This document shows, in pieces, positions 10,481 to 22,279 of a stretch of 64,000 nucleotides of DNA. How positions within the stretch are numbered: position 1 is the stretch's first letter; each line of letters starts with the position of its first letter. The notes under the pieces were generated by a model. The model saw only the letters and a program-made list of their open reading frames with translations, searched no databases and was not told where the DNA came from. A program made the position numbers and the translations under genes. Origin of the DNA: Saccharum officinarum. Its lineage: Eukaryota; Streptophyta; Magnoliopsida; Poales; Poaceae. The stretch lies in the NCBI GenBank assembly GCA_020631735.1, contig CM036223.1, forward strand, positions 12,339,356 through 12,403,355, read 5' to 3'.

Positions 10481-13400
10481 CTGTCTAGATTCTGTGCACA
10501 TGTTAAGTTAGTCACCTTAGCTAGCGTTTGTTTTGAGCTAAACTTGTAGTTAGTTCGTGCTTGAGATGAATGCTTATTTTAGGTGAGTCTTGTGCTTAGG
10601 ATTGGTGCTTAAGCCTATTCGTTTGAATTTTCTCAAATGTCTGCTTGACTGTGATGTTGTATGTATGATTGTTATCTAGGTAGTGCCATAGTTGTCACCT
10701 CGTTTGTCCTCGGTGAGCATACGAGGGTCGCATAGCTTTATCCTAGAACAACATTCACGTTACGTAATTGTATGGTTATTGTCTTCAATTAGGTTTCTCT
10801 CTTAGGAGCCTGAGCCTGTAGACTTGGTGGTTAGCCCTTGAATGTTTGTATCCATGCCGTTGCTTGACCAAAAGCCCAAAGTTGAGTTCTCCTATATGTT
10901 TGTATAAGCCATGGATGTTTTCTAACCCTTTTTGTGAAGACCCTTGTCGACTGACCAACCAAGTTAACTCTCATCAACGCTAGCCTTTGACCATGGTTCG
11001 TACGTTACCAGTTGTGGAGACCATACCTAAATCCATGTTGGACCTTCCGGTTACCTCTCCCAAAGGTTAGCTAGTATGACGCAGTGTATCTCTGCTATGG
11101 TCTCTAAATCGTGTGCTTGCAAATTCGTGTATCTACCTTATCAACTCAATCTATGACTACATATCGGTTTTTGCCCTAAAAATTTTGCTTAATCTGTCCC
11201 CAACCTTCCCAAGTCTCGGAATGTTCACCAGTCTTGATATCAAGTTGTTGCTCAACATGATTGAATCTCCTGTTAATCTTTTATCTGGTACTCCCCTCGG
11301 TGGACGCAAGTCGTACGTAGAATTTAAGCAAGAGCCTCTTGCTCAGTTATCCTTGGCAATTGCGTGATGTTCTCTTGTGCTATATTTTGATCTTTGAATC
11401 ACCTCCTGGTTAATTCCAAACCTTGTGATTACCTTTGCTTGCTATCCCTCCCTTGTATAATGCTTGTTTTTACCACCCAAATTGTGTCATTTGAAATTTC
11501 TCATCGGGTGCATGTTCAGTAATGGTGTTGTGAGTAGCAACTAATGGTGCCGCGACGAAACCGAGAGCCTCCTGTGGGTGCACACACAAGGTTGTGCTGC
11601 TCGGCATGCACTGGTATCATGGTTTCTAATCATAATCCATTGCAGAACAACACTTATGTGGTTTTCACGTGACCTTCTTCCTTGATTGTTTTCCCATATC
11701 TTATCAAAAGACCCTTATATCGAACCAAAAGTAGTAGAGCTTCCTCCTAAAGTTGCTAAGAGGATAACCTTTAAAGAACAGGTTACTGACATAAACATTA
11801 ACAAACTGCAATAGGTGGTAGACAAGTGACTCTACTTAGTTGTCCTAGTATTGACAAACGTCATCTACTGAGCAAAGTATCTCATCTATGTTGGATAAAT
11901 AGGACACACAACATTTAATGTTGGACAAGTTATCTGTGGGATGAGAATCGATTGGCGCATTGTGCATATGACCGGAGCTATCCAAGTCTCAATCTTGTGT
12001 GTATAATGACCATACAATCGAGATCAACCATCTCTGGTGAGACTCCGTTTCTGCTGACTTCGATGGCAACCATCTGCTTTGTATCAACCACAATTATTGT
12101 GATCAAGAATGAAGATTTGGAAATTTTAGTGTTGAGAGACAACTGATTAGTTACCAATAGGGAGGTTAATCTCCAACTAGGTAATGACTCCTTGGTAGCT
12201 ACGAAGGCTATGTCTTACAGAGCAATAACCAACAAGAAGTTAATCAACTAGCCAATAACTGGAGTGACACTCTATCGTCCAGAGTCACTGTGACCAAGTC
12301 AATTCCATCTTAGACAATCACATAGATAGTGCAAGGTGTTCTATCAGCTAAGGTGAAGAAGTAGAGAAAGTATGCATTTTGCCTTGCAAAAGTAACCCGC
12401 AAGTTCAAAGCGTGTGCATCCTCGAATTGGTATGTAAATTAATAGTCGAAATCTGCTGTTGGATGGCCCTTTTGAGGTCTCACAGGTACTAGTTTACACT
12501 CTTTTGTTGCTTTTGCTTTCTCGTGTCCCCAATGTACGAGCAGCCTTGGTTTCTGCAAATCAATTTATATCATCGTGAATCAAAAGCAATTGGAAAAGTG
12601 TCAAACAACAGATTTCCCATCTTCGAGCTGTTGTTTGATCCTAAAAAGGAAGCCTCAAGGTGAAAGTTGGCCTGATAAAGTTGTTATGCTGCAAGTCAAC
12701 TCCACTTACAGTACAACTAAGTCACTAAGGAAAATTTTACTCAATCGCTTGGTGGTAGACTACTCCCTGCGGTTTAGTGAATAATTACAATTTTTGTTGT
12801 CCTTAAGGCCTTGTTACGTCTTTCTTTGGGAATTATTTTCCTAAGATGATATACTTTGGTACCTTATAAATGTTTTTACCCTAGAGGCTGCATCTGATTC
12901 AACCCAGATAACGATTGCCTTTAGAAAGGAGAATCTTCTTAGGTAACATTTGACAGAAATAGAAAGCCGACAGAGTCAGCTATCACATTCACTGACCCCT
13001 CGACAGACTCAGAGAATACAGTGTTGTCAGCAGAGAAAGGGAACTGCACACATGGAACCTAAAGTAGTTTTTTATTGGTTGGTGTCTAAATGAATGAACG
13101 TTTACGACCAGAATAGACCTTGTCTATTGGTTAGTCAGTATTCTATGGCCTCAGAGTATATTGTCATCTATGATCTCACCCTTTTGGAAGGTTGTACTCA
13201 AGCCAGTTTGGTAGAAAGCTGTTTTTCAAAACCATGTGAACATAGAGCCATTTCAACGAGTATACTTCTAAAAATTGTGGTCTAGTGTCAAGTTCAGATG
13301 GACTATGTTGTGTTCACTAAAGAATTAGATACTTGTGAGTGGTTCACTCATGGACCAAATGATCTCCGTACACTGAGAATTCAGTATGTGCTATCTTGGA

Positions 13401-13617
13401 TTCCTCCCAAAGTAACAATGCTTCATCAAAGTCAATGAAGGAAATTCTTCAAACAAATTTTACCATGAAGAGTAAGTATCAGAAAAGTGCCTTTGACCAA
13501 ATTGTTCACCGACGTTGAAGCTTTTAGCTGAATGCTATAGCAGATGTTGGGAACTAGATAACGTGTCTCTCTTCCTTAAAAGATCTTCCATTCCGAATCT
13601 CGGGACGCGATTCTTTT

Positions 13618-13629
13618 AAGGGGGAGGGC
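13618..13629 (+). other. Polypurine tract
   Basis: AAGGGGGAGGGC lies directly upstream of the 3' LTR start. It is the expected priming site for plus-strand DNA synthesis. The purine run is intact. Confidence 0.9.
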
Positions 13630-16600
13630 TGTAACACCCCAGGTGTTTATCACCAATTAAGTAGTGGGTTTAAGCTCAAACATGATAGATTAATGGAGAG
13701 GACAATGTCAAAGTCAAACCTATGGAAATAAGCCCAAACCTAAACTTAGATATTGCACCCTCGCTTACATATAGGCTCAATTAAAAGATATATGCTTGGG
13801 TGTTGCTATCAAAGTATCTTCACATGTCTCACCTCAATAACTATCTATATTGATCCCTAGAAAAGTTTCATGAAGTTTGGAATCAAAAAGTCACATGAAA
13901 TGATAAGTTCCATTCCTATTGGAATCTGTCCCATTAAGTTAATGGAACTATAGATCATCAACCAAATCTTGCAAACTTGTCCAAATGACTCTAGCTGAAC
14001 TCTACAAGACCTTAACTACACTTAGGACACTTAATGGAACAATGTTCATGTTGATCATTTTGCCTAATTATGCTTCTAATTGGTGGTTGACCATGTATGG
14101 ACCCTGGAGCCCTATGGTTTGACCATTTCAAAAGGGTGACCTAGAAGCTTTGCATGACTATGCACCCTTTGACAAAGTTGTAGGGAATTTAATAAGGAAC
14201 AAACTTTATTTAAGAGTCAAGTCATGAAAATGTGTGGAACATGCTCAAACAGGGCTCACAAGTCAGTTTTAGGGCTGATTTCAGCACTTAGCCATTTTAA
14301 AGCCCTGATTTCAGTGTCTCCGACGTTGGCATCTCGCGTTCTCTAAATTTTGTTAAGTAACTTGAGTTAGTCCAAAAATAAAATTTGAAGGTTATATTAT
14401 GGAGAGTAGCATACAAAAAGTTGCACTGAGTTTGACCGAGTTTTGACCTCCGAAAGCGAAATTCCGTGACCGTTATCAATGTGTTGACACTAGCAGTTTG
14501 TAGCTTAATTAGCCGCTAATCCATAACCTTAATGGCTGTGACCTCTTAATCAAAGTTGGAGAGTATTCTGTGGTGAACAAACTTTCTTTTTGGCCCATGA
14601 TCCAAATCAGCCCGTAACTAGCCCAAAATCTCCTCCCACCTCAGCCACTTCGACGTGCGCCACGTGTTCGACAAAATGCTTCAATGGCCGACACGCGCCC
14701 AGGGCGTGGCAGCCATGCGCGAGAGCGCGCTCCACCATTGTTGCCACACGCCCTGCCCTTCCTGCGCCGTTGGGGAGAGGCCGAGGCACTTCAACGCCCT
14801 CTGCCTCACTCTACCTCACTCCCCACACCTCCATGTCCCTTCCACTCGCTCGCTCTCTGGCGCTCGCGCGCGCCGAACGCGGATGCGGCCGCCATTGTCG
14901 GTCGGGCCGAGCTCGCTGCGACACCGTCCTCGCTGCTCCACGTCTTCTCCGCCCTAGCTAGCTGCGTCCTGGTATTTCGCACCCCGCGCCGCTCCTTTTC
15001 GCCTAGGAAAAGCTTGCCGCTGCCGCCCTCGGGCCACTGCCGGCGAGCTGTGCCGTCGCGGCCGCTCGGTCGCACGTGGCCAAGCCACCTCCGTCCACCG
15101 CGGGTCAAGCTGCGGACGCCGGCGGGTTCGCGCCGTCCCGTGGAGGCTCTCCCGCCCCGTCTCCAGCCGGTTTAGCCGCCGGCACCACCTCTGTTGTCGG
15201 CCGAACCGGCCACGGTTGCTCAGTTCGCGTGAACTGGAGGTAGAAGAAGACGGGTGGGAGTATGACATGTGGGTCCCGCCCGATTTCATTTGGTGCCCGA
15301 ATTTACAGATTTTCCTTTTATCTTGTAAAATCTATATCTCATATTTGGTAGCTCCAAAAATTGTGCAATTTGTTTTGTTGGAATCCTTGTGAAGTTCTCT
15401 GCATGTTAGGGTAATCAGTTGTGCCATGCATGCATGTGTTTGTGCTGTAGAAATTCATTAGTGAAAAGTGGTTTTGGAGATGGATTAACTTGCTTTCATC
15501 AATATCTGGAGCTTTAGAAGTCCAAAATTAGTGATTCCAATTTTGTTGGTCTTCTAGTAATATGCACTGTCTAAGAAAAATATAAAACTTATAGGTTGTT
15601 TCCGGGTTTCAGGATGTTTTACCTAGATCTTGTTAAATGTAAAATAAATGCTTGTTTTCCTTGTTATTTTTATATCTTGAGTTGTGATGCTCCAATTGAT
15701 GTGAAATTTTTATGGTAGGATTGTCATGCTATGGATGTACTGTGGTAGAAATTTCATGGTCATTGCTTACTGTATGCTCAAGTTATTGATTTAACTTGTT
15801 TATAGCTTGATAAATAGCTTATAAATAATATATAAATGATAAAATAGAAAATGTTGTTCCATTACCTTAGTATGATGTTTCTATATCATATTGATTCATA
15901 ATATGGCCTTGTGTTCACAGAAAATATTGAGTGTTAAGTTTAACTTGCTCTCACATGATTATTGCAATAGCTATTTGTTCTTTTCGTAGAGGTTGATATA
16001 CTTGCCCAAATGGATTGAAATTTGGACAGTAGACTTTTGAGAGCATATTTAGGCCACTGTAATTTTGGTAGAATTTATTGAGCATCTTTATGATGTGGTC
16101 ATAATTCCACCTACTTATCTAAATAAATTAAGAAAATATATTACAAGAAATTATTTAGTATTGGGCACTATGTTTTCTGGTGTTCATTAGTCTTGGGTGA
16201 CATATTGGTAAAATTGGTTTTATCCAATTATATGTATGCAACATAAGTTAATAATTATTTCTTGCAAATGAGGTTTCTGAACAGATTTGAGAATATTGTT
16301 AATTACCCTATGCAAATGATGTTTTCATGTCTTGTGTGCTATAACAAAGTTGTTGTGAATTTTATGATCTAGCTTCTGTTAAAATTTGGTGGCATTTGGC
16401 CATATGGTTTAGGAACTACAGCTGTTTAAAGTTAGGTTACAGAATTGCATGCTCTCTGTCTTGTTAGACCAGTTTCTGTGTTTGTGTAAATTCGACATAT
16501 TAAACTTTGGAATCATGCTATGATGTTTATAAATGAAATTTAGATGATTTCATAAGCTTTCCATAATGTCTTCTTGCAAGTCATTTGGAGTTGTATATCT

Positions 16601-18606
16601 CCAGTTATGATTAAATTACTCAGCTGTTGGTTGATGTCCAGAAGGTAGCAATTTCTAGTTCTAGTACTTTGATTAACTTTGTCATGCTTGGGTATTGAAA
16701 TGTGACTCATATCTTTGATGATACTTGAGTGGTACCCTGTAATCTTGTGAGACTTGTTTCTTGATTAATGTGCTTGCCCTCTTCTATGTTATGTCTTCTT
16801 GAGGATTAAGTTAATTAGCTCTAGGGTTTATGTGAACTTTGGTATTCTTGTTTGATTACTTTGTTTATTGCACTTCTATGCATTCATACATATGCATTGT
16901 TGCACCTCATTTAGGTACGTTAGCTGAAGCACGTGAAGGATCTAAGGTGGAGCCAAATCTGAAGATGGAGTTGGTGGATCCATCCCGAAGATCGAAGGAT
17001 CGGACAAGTGGTAGATTGGAAGATGCTCGTCAAGCGAACTCATCTGACATACTCTAACTTGAGTCGGATCCCAGGCAAGCCCCGGAGCATTATAAGCCTC
17101 CTATCTTCAAAGCAATTAATTCTATATATGTTATAAGTATTGTTGCATTAAGTGGTAGGAGTTGGTTGAAAACCTTGCTGCATTATATCATTCCTTGTCC
17201 AGATATATGAATCATTGAATCCTACGTAGACTAGGATCGAGTAGATGCTTAGCCCTGCTTTAAGCGGTAAAAGTCAGGTGATTTCCTGTCACCTGCGAGA
17301 TATAGGGATATTCATATATGACACGGTTGGCTATATTTGCTATCGTGGAATGGAACCATGTGTTAATAAAATGAAATGAGACCGGGCGGGATGACGATAG
17401 TGAAGCAACAAGGCATGGAGGTCTTGGGTGTGGATCTATCCCCATCTGAGTCGTTTAAGGACCGATTCGCTGTACGTCCTTGAGTCATGTTGAACGCAGT
17501 CTAACACTTAGTTGGCCGGATAAGTCGTTCCGACCGCGAATCCGAGTAATACAGTTCAGGCCGGGAATCGACTGGTAGGTTGCTTCTTGGAGGAGAGAAA
17601 GGATGTGCTTGGGGACATTGGCGTGAGACCAAGGGGGGGTTAGAGTCCCTATCACCTGGTAGAGTGTCGCCCTTGGGGTCGCGACATCATTCGGACCTGC
17701 GGCTCCTGAACTGTACCAAAGGTGACCTGAGCAGCCCTCGCCAGGCGTGACTCGGTGAGTGTTAGAAATACCCCTCCAGCTGGATAGGAATTCGATTCGA
17801 ATCGCCGTCGCTCCCGGTTAGTGAGCACTTGACTTGAGCAGCGGCAACGTAGATTCCATTAAATTGAACGGATGGTTAATTGGATAACGATGGAAAGGTT
17901 GCCTCAATTTATACCTGCTATGGTTAATATTGTTTGCTCCTAATAAAGTGAGTGCTCTAGTACAGGTTCTAATATAGATGATAGGTTAATGATAATTAAC
18001 TTGATGCCTAAGCATTAATGATTGATCATCTATATTAAGCTTTTATGCAAAATGTTGTCAAGCTAGCCCCACTTCATATCAGCCTTGCATGATCCTTGGT
18101 GTCACCTTATTTCTGGTTTCTGACGGGTAAGTCTAGCTGAGTACTTTGTCGTACTCAGGGTTTTATCCCCACTTGTTGCAGGTTATGATGTATCATGGCG
18201 ACTGCAAGAGTTGGTTGGCTCCTGCCTTGTGGCAGAGTGTGATCATGGGCATGATCCTTCTTATTTACCTTATCTCTAATGCTTTTAGTGGAAGTCGACC
18301 ACGGTACTGGCATGTATTTGAAATAAGAATAATATTAGTTTCAAATTACTTTGCTTCCGCTACTTTTGAACTTAAGTTGTAATAACTATGTTGAACTCTG
18401 ATGTATATTGAATTACTTGTGGAATGGATGTAACATGTGACTTGTTATGTTGAATCACTACGATCTTGGCTTGTATGTTAGTTGGTTTGAAATCCCTCGT
18501 GATTTCATTGGACTACCGGAGTTATATGGGCTCAAGTGCGAGAATTTGATCATTTCGGTGATTGTTTTTGTACTTGTGCTCTTATAATTTGGTCGGTTCT
18601 GTTACA
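13630..18606 (+). repeat. 3' LTR of the LARD-like element (4977 bp)
   Basis: Collinear with 3729-8705 at a constant offset of 9901 bp, with no indel found. About 42 base differences from the 5' LTR, of which only about five are transversions (for example near 4352, 5785, 6156, 6335 and 6696 in 5' LTR coordinates). The excess of transitions fits cytosine methylation and deamination. It carries second copies of the GC-rich core (about 14632-15291), the exon-like segment (16914-17057), the conserved block (about 17441-17851) and the hairpin (18137-18158). Confidence 0.93.
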
Positions 18607-18611
18607 CCTAG
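18607..18611. repeat. Right target-site duplication CCTAG of the nested element
   Basis: It directly follows the terminal GTTACA of the 3' LTR and is identical to 3724-3728. Confidence 0.93.
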
Positions 18612-21600
18612 CTCCGTCACTACTCCGTCTACCTCACCCTTCCTTCCGGGTGCTCCTTTGGGCCGCAGGTGAGGCCACATTCTTAGATCCGCCACGGTCA
18701 CCACGGGCGAGACCTTGTCGAAGTCCAAGCCCACTATGGTCAGGGTAGTTAGGAAGCCATTCATCCCTCCTTTTCTTCTTGGCTAGTTCCACCGTGGTCT
18801 GGTGAAGCTCATACCGAGCTCGGACGGGGCAGTGAGGCCTCGCCGTCGTCGGCGCCTCATCACCAAGCGCCACCGTCCACCTTGGTTGATGATGAGTACA
18901 TTCTAGTGAGGTCGAGTAGGGAAAAGTAGCGTGCTGGGGTGTGCTTGGTGTTGGGGAGCAAGGTGGGGTGCTTGGCGCAGCCGCAAGAGCCACCGGCGGT
19001 GAGCTATTGCTCGCCGGAGCTCTCCTCTGCTCCGGCCTATGGCTGACGCACGGGCTCTTCCTGTTTGGCAGGCCCCGCTTGGCAGACACGAGCACGGGCA
19101 GGAGCTAGAGCAGGCCGCACGTGTGTTGGGCCACGCCGACATGTTGGGTAGCCGGCCCAGTAGAGCTTTAGGGTTTTTGAATTTTGTTTTTTCTTTATTT
19201 ATTTCACAGATTTTCTTGCTATATTGTAAATTCCATATCTCAAGCAATATAGGTCCAAATGAGGTGACTCCAAGTTTGTTAGGATCTGTGTGAAGTGTAG
19301 TATTTATGAAAAATATAAAATGGATATGTGTTATTCCAATTCTTGAAGATTTAAATAGGCCTTTGAAATGTGTTTTAAAATGGATGCAAACTTGTTAAAT
19401 GGATAACTTGAGTTGTATTGCTCCAAAAATTATGAAATTTGGTAGGTGTGCTATTTCATGGCTAAGCTAGCTCTGGTAAAAATGAGGATGCTATTGCTTG
19501 AGTAGTTCTCAAGTTATGATGTTGTCATTTTATTCATTTTATATTAGGAGATATTTGAATGAATTTTCATAATTTTTATATATGTGCAATGCTCATGAAA
19601 TTTTATGGAGAGTGTCCTGTTATCCTAAGATTGCTAAGAAAAATATTTTTTCTATTGTTTGATACTTTTCAATATGATTTATTATTTATGCAAAAATCAG
19701 CCTTTTTGGCTTGTGAATTTTGTGTAGGGTGTTTCTTTGAATAACTTTAGTTCCAATTTTTACAGTGGCCTCCTAGTAGAGTATAGAGTCCCCTGTAATG
19801 TTTGTAGAATTTTCTAAGGAGTTTGCATATAAGTTTAATTTTCCACTTAATTAATTAATTAAATTAAGAAAGAGATTAAAATAAATGACTTGAGTGAACA
19901 TACCTTACTTTCTGGTGGTTTCATGTCATATGTTACCTTGTCGTGTCATTAGTTTGGTCCTAAGGGTAGTTTGACACATGAATAAATATTTAATTTTCAC
20001 ATTTCTAGGTTCTCTGGTAGCTGGTAGCATTTTTAGGTTTGGACCTTGATAAAGGTGTTTGCTGGGAAACTTGTGAATACCAAAGTGGTAGTAAACTTGT
20101 TAAACTAGCTTGTGTCAAAATTTGGTGGCATTTGGCCTAGTAGTTTAGGAGTTGTGGCTGTCCAAAAATGACTGCTCTTTGTTTGGCGAGGACAGATTTC
20201 TGGAACTTTAGGATTTCGACTAAGTAAACTTGAGAATCATGTCTTGAGGTCTGAAAGTGAATTGTAGAGCATGTTATAAGCTTTCCAGATTGTCTTGTAT
20301 CATATCATTTGGATTTTTGGATTTCTAGTTATGGTGAAGTTACTTATCTGTTGTCCAGATTTCTGTTGTGCTGTATTATCCTTAGGTTTGTGATAAGCTT
20401 AAGTAATGTTGTTCTTTTTGATTGTTAGGTGTTAGGCCCTTAACTAAAGAGGAACAATTGTACATTAGGTTGTGTAGATTAGGTAAGTACTTCTCTTCCG
20501 GAGAAGAAATATGCACTTTTTGGTGAAGTAATTTGAATAGAGCACTAGGACTGCTGTAGTTACATTTCATTCCGAGCATGTTGCATTCCTTCTTATACAT
20601 CCATGATATTTATTGTGCATTCATGCAATAGGTGTACCAGAGGGAGTGACACTCCTAGATTTTGAGGGAGCACTTCTAGAGGATTAGGAGCAGCCAATGG
20701 AGCCCGAGGAACCAGCCAGCAAAGGAGTTCCCGAAGACGAGCTACCTGAGTGTCTGGACCATCGCCCTTCCTCTTTCCTGAAAGGCAAGCCCTAGTGCAT
20801 ACTTTGAGTACTTTTACTTGTTTACTGCATTAAGTTGTAGGAGTTGGGGTGAAAACACTTGTTGCATTATATCTATCCTTGTGCAGATATAGAACTTGAA
20901 TCCCAATTCAAGTTTAGGCACGTGTTAATGCTTAGCCCTGCTTAGTGCGGTAGAAGTCGGGTGATTTTTGGTCATCCGCGAGATTTAGGTGAAGTGGGTC
21001 ACGAGTGGCTATGTTGGCTATCGTGGATGGAACCATGCTTAAAGATGAATTTGAGACCGGGCGGGAGTTCGATAGTGCAGCCGCAAGACACTTCACGTCT
21101 TGGGTGCGAAGCTATGCCTGTCTAAGTCGTTTAAGGACCGATTCACTGTATGTCCTTGAGTCATGTTGAACGCAGTCTAACACTTAGTTGGTCGGATAAG
21201 TCGTTCCGACCGCGAAGCCGAGTAATACAGTTTGGGCCAGGAATCGAAGGGTAGGTCGCATCTAGGAAGAAGTAAGGATGTGCTTGGGGACATTGGAGTG
21301 AGACCAAGGGGGGGTTAAAGTCCCTATCACCTAGCAGAGTGTCACCCTTGGGGATGCGGCATTAGTCAGACCCGCGACTCCTGAATTGTACCAAAGGTGG
21401 CTTTTGCGACCCTAGCAAGGGCCTGCGTGGTGAGTGTTAGAAGTACCCCTCCAGCTGGATAGAAATTCGATTCGAATCGCCGTCGCTCCCGGTTATTGAG
21501 CACTTGACTTGAGCAGCAGCAATGTAGATCTCATTAATTGAATAGATGGTTAATTGGATGATGAAGTACATGTTGCCTCAATTTATACCTGCTGTGGTTA

Positions 21601-22274
21601 TTATAGTTTGTTTAATCATCACATGATTGTTTAGTATAGGTGCTAAGATAGTTGACAGGTTAATGCTAAAGCAACTGCTAGTACAGGTTAAAAGAGTTAA
21701 CTTTATTTATGCTTTTCCACAAAACATGATGTCAGCCAGCTCCACTTTAAGAAAGTCTTGCATGATCCTTGGTGTCTTTTATTTTCCATTTCGATGGGTA
21801 AGTCTAGCTGAGTATATTCCCGTACTCAAGGTTTATTCCCTCATGTTGCAGATGACATGCTTTTATCAGGGCTTCTGCAAGAACTGCCTCCACCCTGCGG
21901 GTGATGAGGACTATATCACTCGGGCGTGATCATTTGTTAGTTACTTACCTTAATGCTTTTGTGGGATGATGATTTGTAAGACTGGCAATCATATTTGAAT
22001 TAAGTGTGTGTGTTTATACTTCCGCTACTTTATAAACTTGGTTTGTAATAATTGCGACTCCGTGATGTTGAAAGTCTATTTCTGAACTATTGTGAAATGT
22101 AAATGTGTGATGTGTTATGTGGAATGATGCAATCTTGGTTGTAAGCGAGTTGGTTTGAAATTCTTCATGGTTTCGATTGACTACCGGGATTATATGGGTT
22201 CAAGTTTGAAAATTTGAGCATTTCGGCGCTTGTTTTTGTACTTGTGCTCTTATAATTTGGTCGGTTCTGCTACA
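18612..22274 (+). repeat. 3' portion of the older solo LTR
   Basis: It resumes the GC-rich core (to about 19165), then a T-rich stretch without genes, an exon-like acidic segment at 20631-20795, the block conserved with the younger LTR (about 21110-21515), a hairpin at 21809-21828, and the terminal GTTCTGCTACA at 22274. ORFs in the GC-rich part, such as 18634-19095 on the minus strand, are compositional. About 124 bp at 20163-20286 recur next to the assembly gap (36701-36823). Confidence 0.88.
20631..20795 (+). other. Exon-like acidic segment in the solo LTR
   Basis: Preceded by a splice-acceptor-like ATAG. Read from 20631 the frame encodes an acidic peptide (it contains EQPMEPEEPASKGVPEDE) with one in-frame TAG at 20685-20687 and a terminal TAG at 20793-20795. 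It is positionally equivalent to 7013-7156 in the younger LTR. Broken by the internal stop, so at best a pseudo-exon here. No family recognised. Confidence 0.35.
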
Positions 22275-22279
22275 CGTGG
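22275..22279. repeat. Right target-site duplication of the solo LTR (CGTGG)
   Basis: It immediately follows the terminal TACA of the LTR and leads straight back into satellite sequence. It differs from the left copy at one base. Confidence 0.75.

Larger units (their letters stand above)
8706..13629 (+). other. Internal domain of the LARD-like element, no recognisable gag-pol
   Basis: 4924 bp between PBS and PPT. In all frames the longest open stretches are 60-96 codons (9902-10192, 11113-11367, 11952-12146, 12575-12784, 13094-13285). I find no gag zinc knuckle, protease DSG/DTG, reverse transcriptase YxDD, RNase H or integrase motif. A 39-codon open stretch at 11695-11814 is Lys/Glu/Val-rich and could be a remnant, but I cannot assign it. 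The last 60 bp before the PPT (TCTCGGGACGCGATTC and neighbours) resemble the sequence normally found just after pol in Tekay-like elements, suggesting derivation from such a parent by loss of its genes. The domain is not random filler, since it also carries LTR-related modules near 9830-10480. Confidence 0.8.
3729..18606 (+). mobile_element. Complete non-autonomous long-LTR retrotransposon (LARD-like)
   Basis: A full-length element of 14,878 bp: 5' LTR 3729-8705, PBS, internal domain 8706-13629, PPT, and 3' LTR 13630-18606. It is flanked by the perfect 5-bp direct repeat CCTAG (3724-3728 and 18607-18611), which proves insertion as a unit. Both LTRs are 4977 bp by my coordinates, begin TGTAACACCCC and end GTTACA. 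Counting by eye I find about 42 substitutions, nearly all transitions, and no length change, so under 1% divergence and a recent insertion. The internal domain contains no recognisable gag, protease, reverse transcriptase, RNase H or integrase. Very long LTRs with a gene-free internal domain fit the LARD class (large retrotransposon derivatives), which are mobilised by enzymes supplied in trans. The LTR ends and PBS resemble those of Tekay/Del-type Gypsy chromoviruses; that lineage assignment is inference. Confidence 0.93.
2576..22274 (+). mobile_element. Solo LTR of a long-LTR Gypsy-like retrotransposon (interrupted by a nested element)
   Basis: The left end reads TGTAACACCCCTGGTG and the right end GGTTCTGCTACA, so it has the TG...CA termini of an LTR. 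Without the nested element (3729-18606) and its extra CCTAG, the LTR is 2576-3728 plus 18612-22274, about 4816 bp. There is only one LTR and no PBS, internal domain or PPT of its own, so it is a solo LTR, presumably left by recombination between the two LTRs of a once-complete element. It shares start, end and several internal blocks with the LTRs of the nested element but is far more diverged from them than they are from each other, so it is a related but different subfamily. The flanking 5-mers are CATGG (2571-2575) and CGTGG (22275-22279), a target-site duplication with one G-to-A change at a CpG. Deleting the whole insertion plus one 5-mer restores a 363-bp satellite spacing (anchors 2274 and 22341). 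Confidence 0.9.

Noticed and set aside
8706..13629. A captured host gene in the LARD internal domain
   Set aside because: No open frame exceeds 96 codons, no exon-intron pattern or recognisable protein was found, and several stretches resemble LTR sequence instead.
18634..19247. 153- and 114-codon minus-strand ORFs in the solo LTR
   Set aside because: They overlap each other in different frames inside the GC-rich core and have no recognisable domain.
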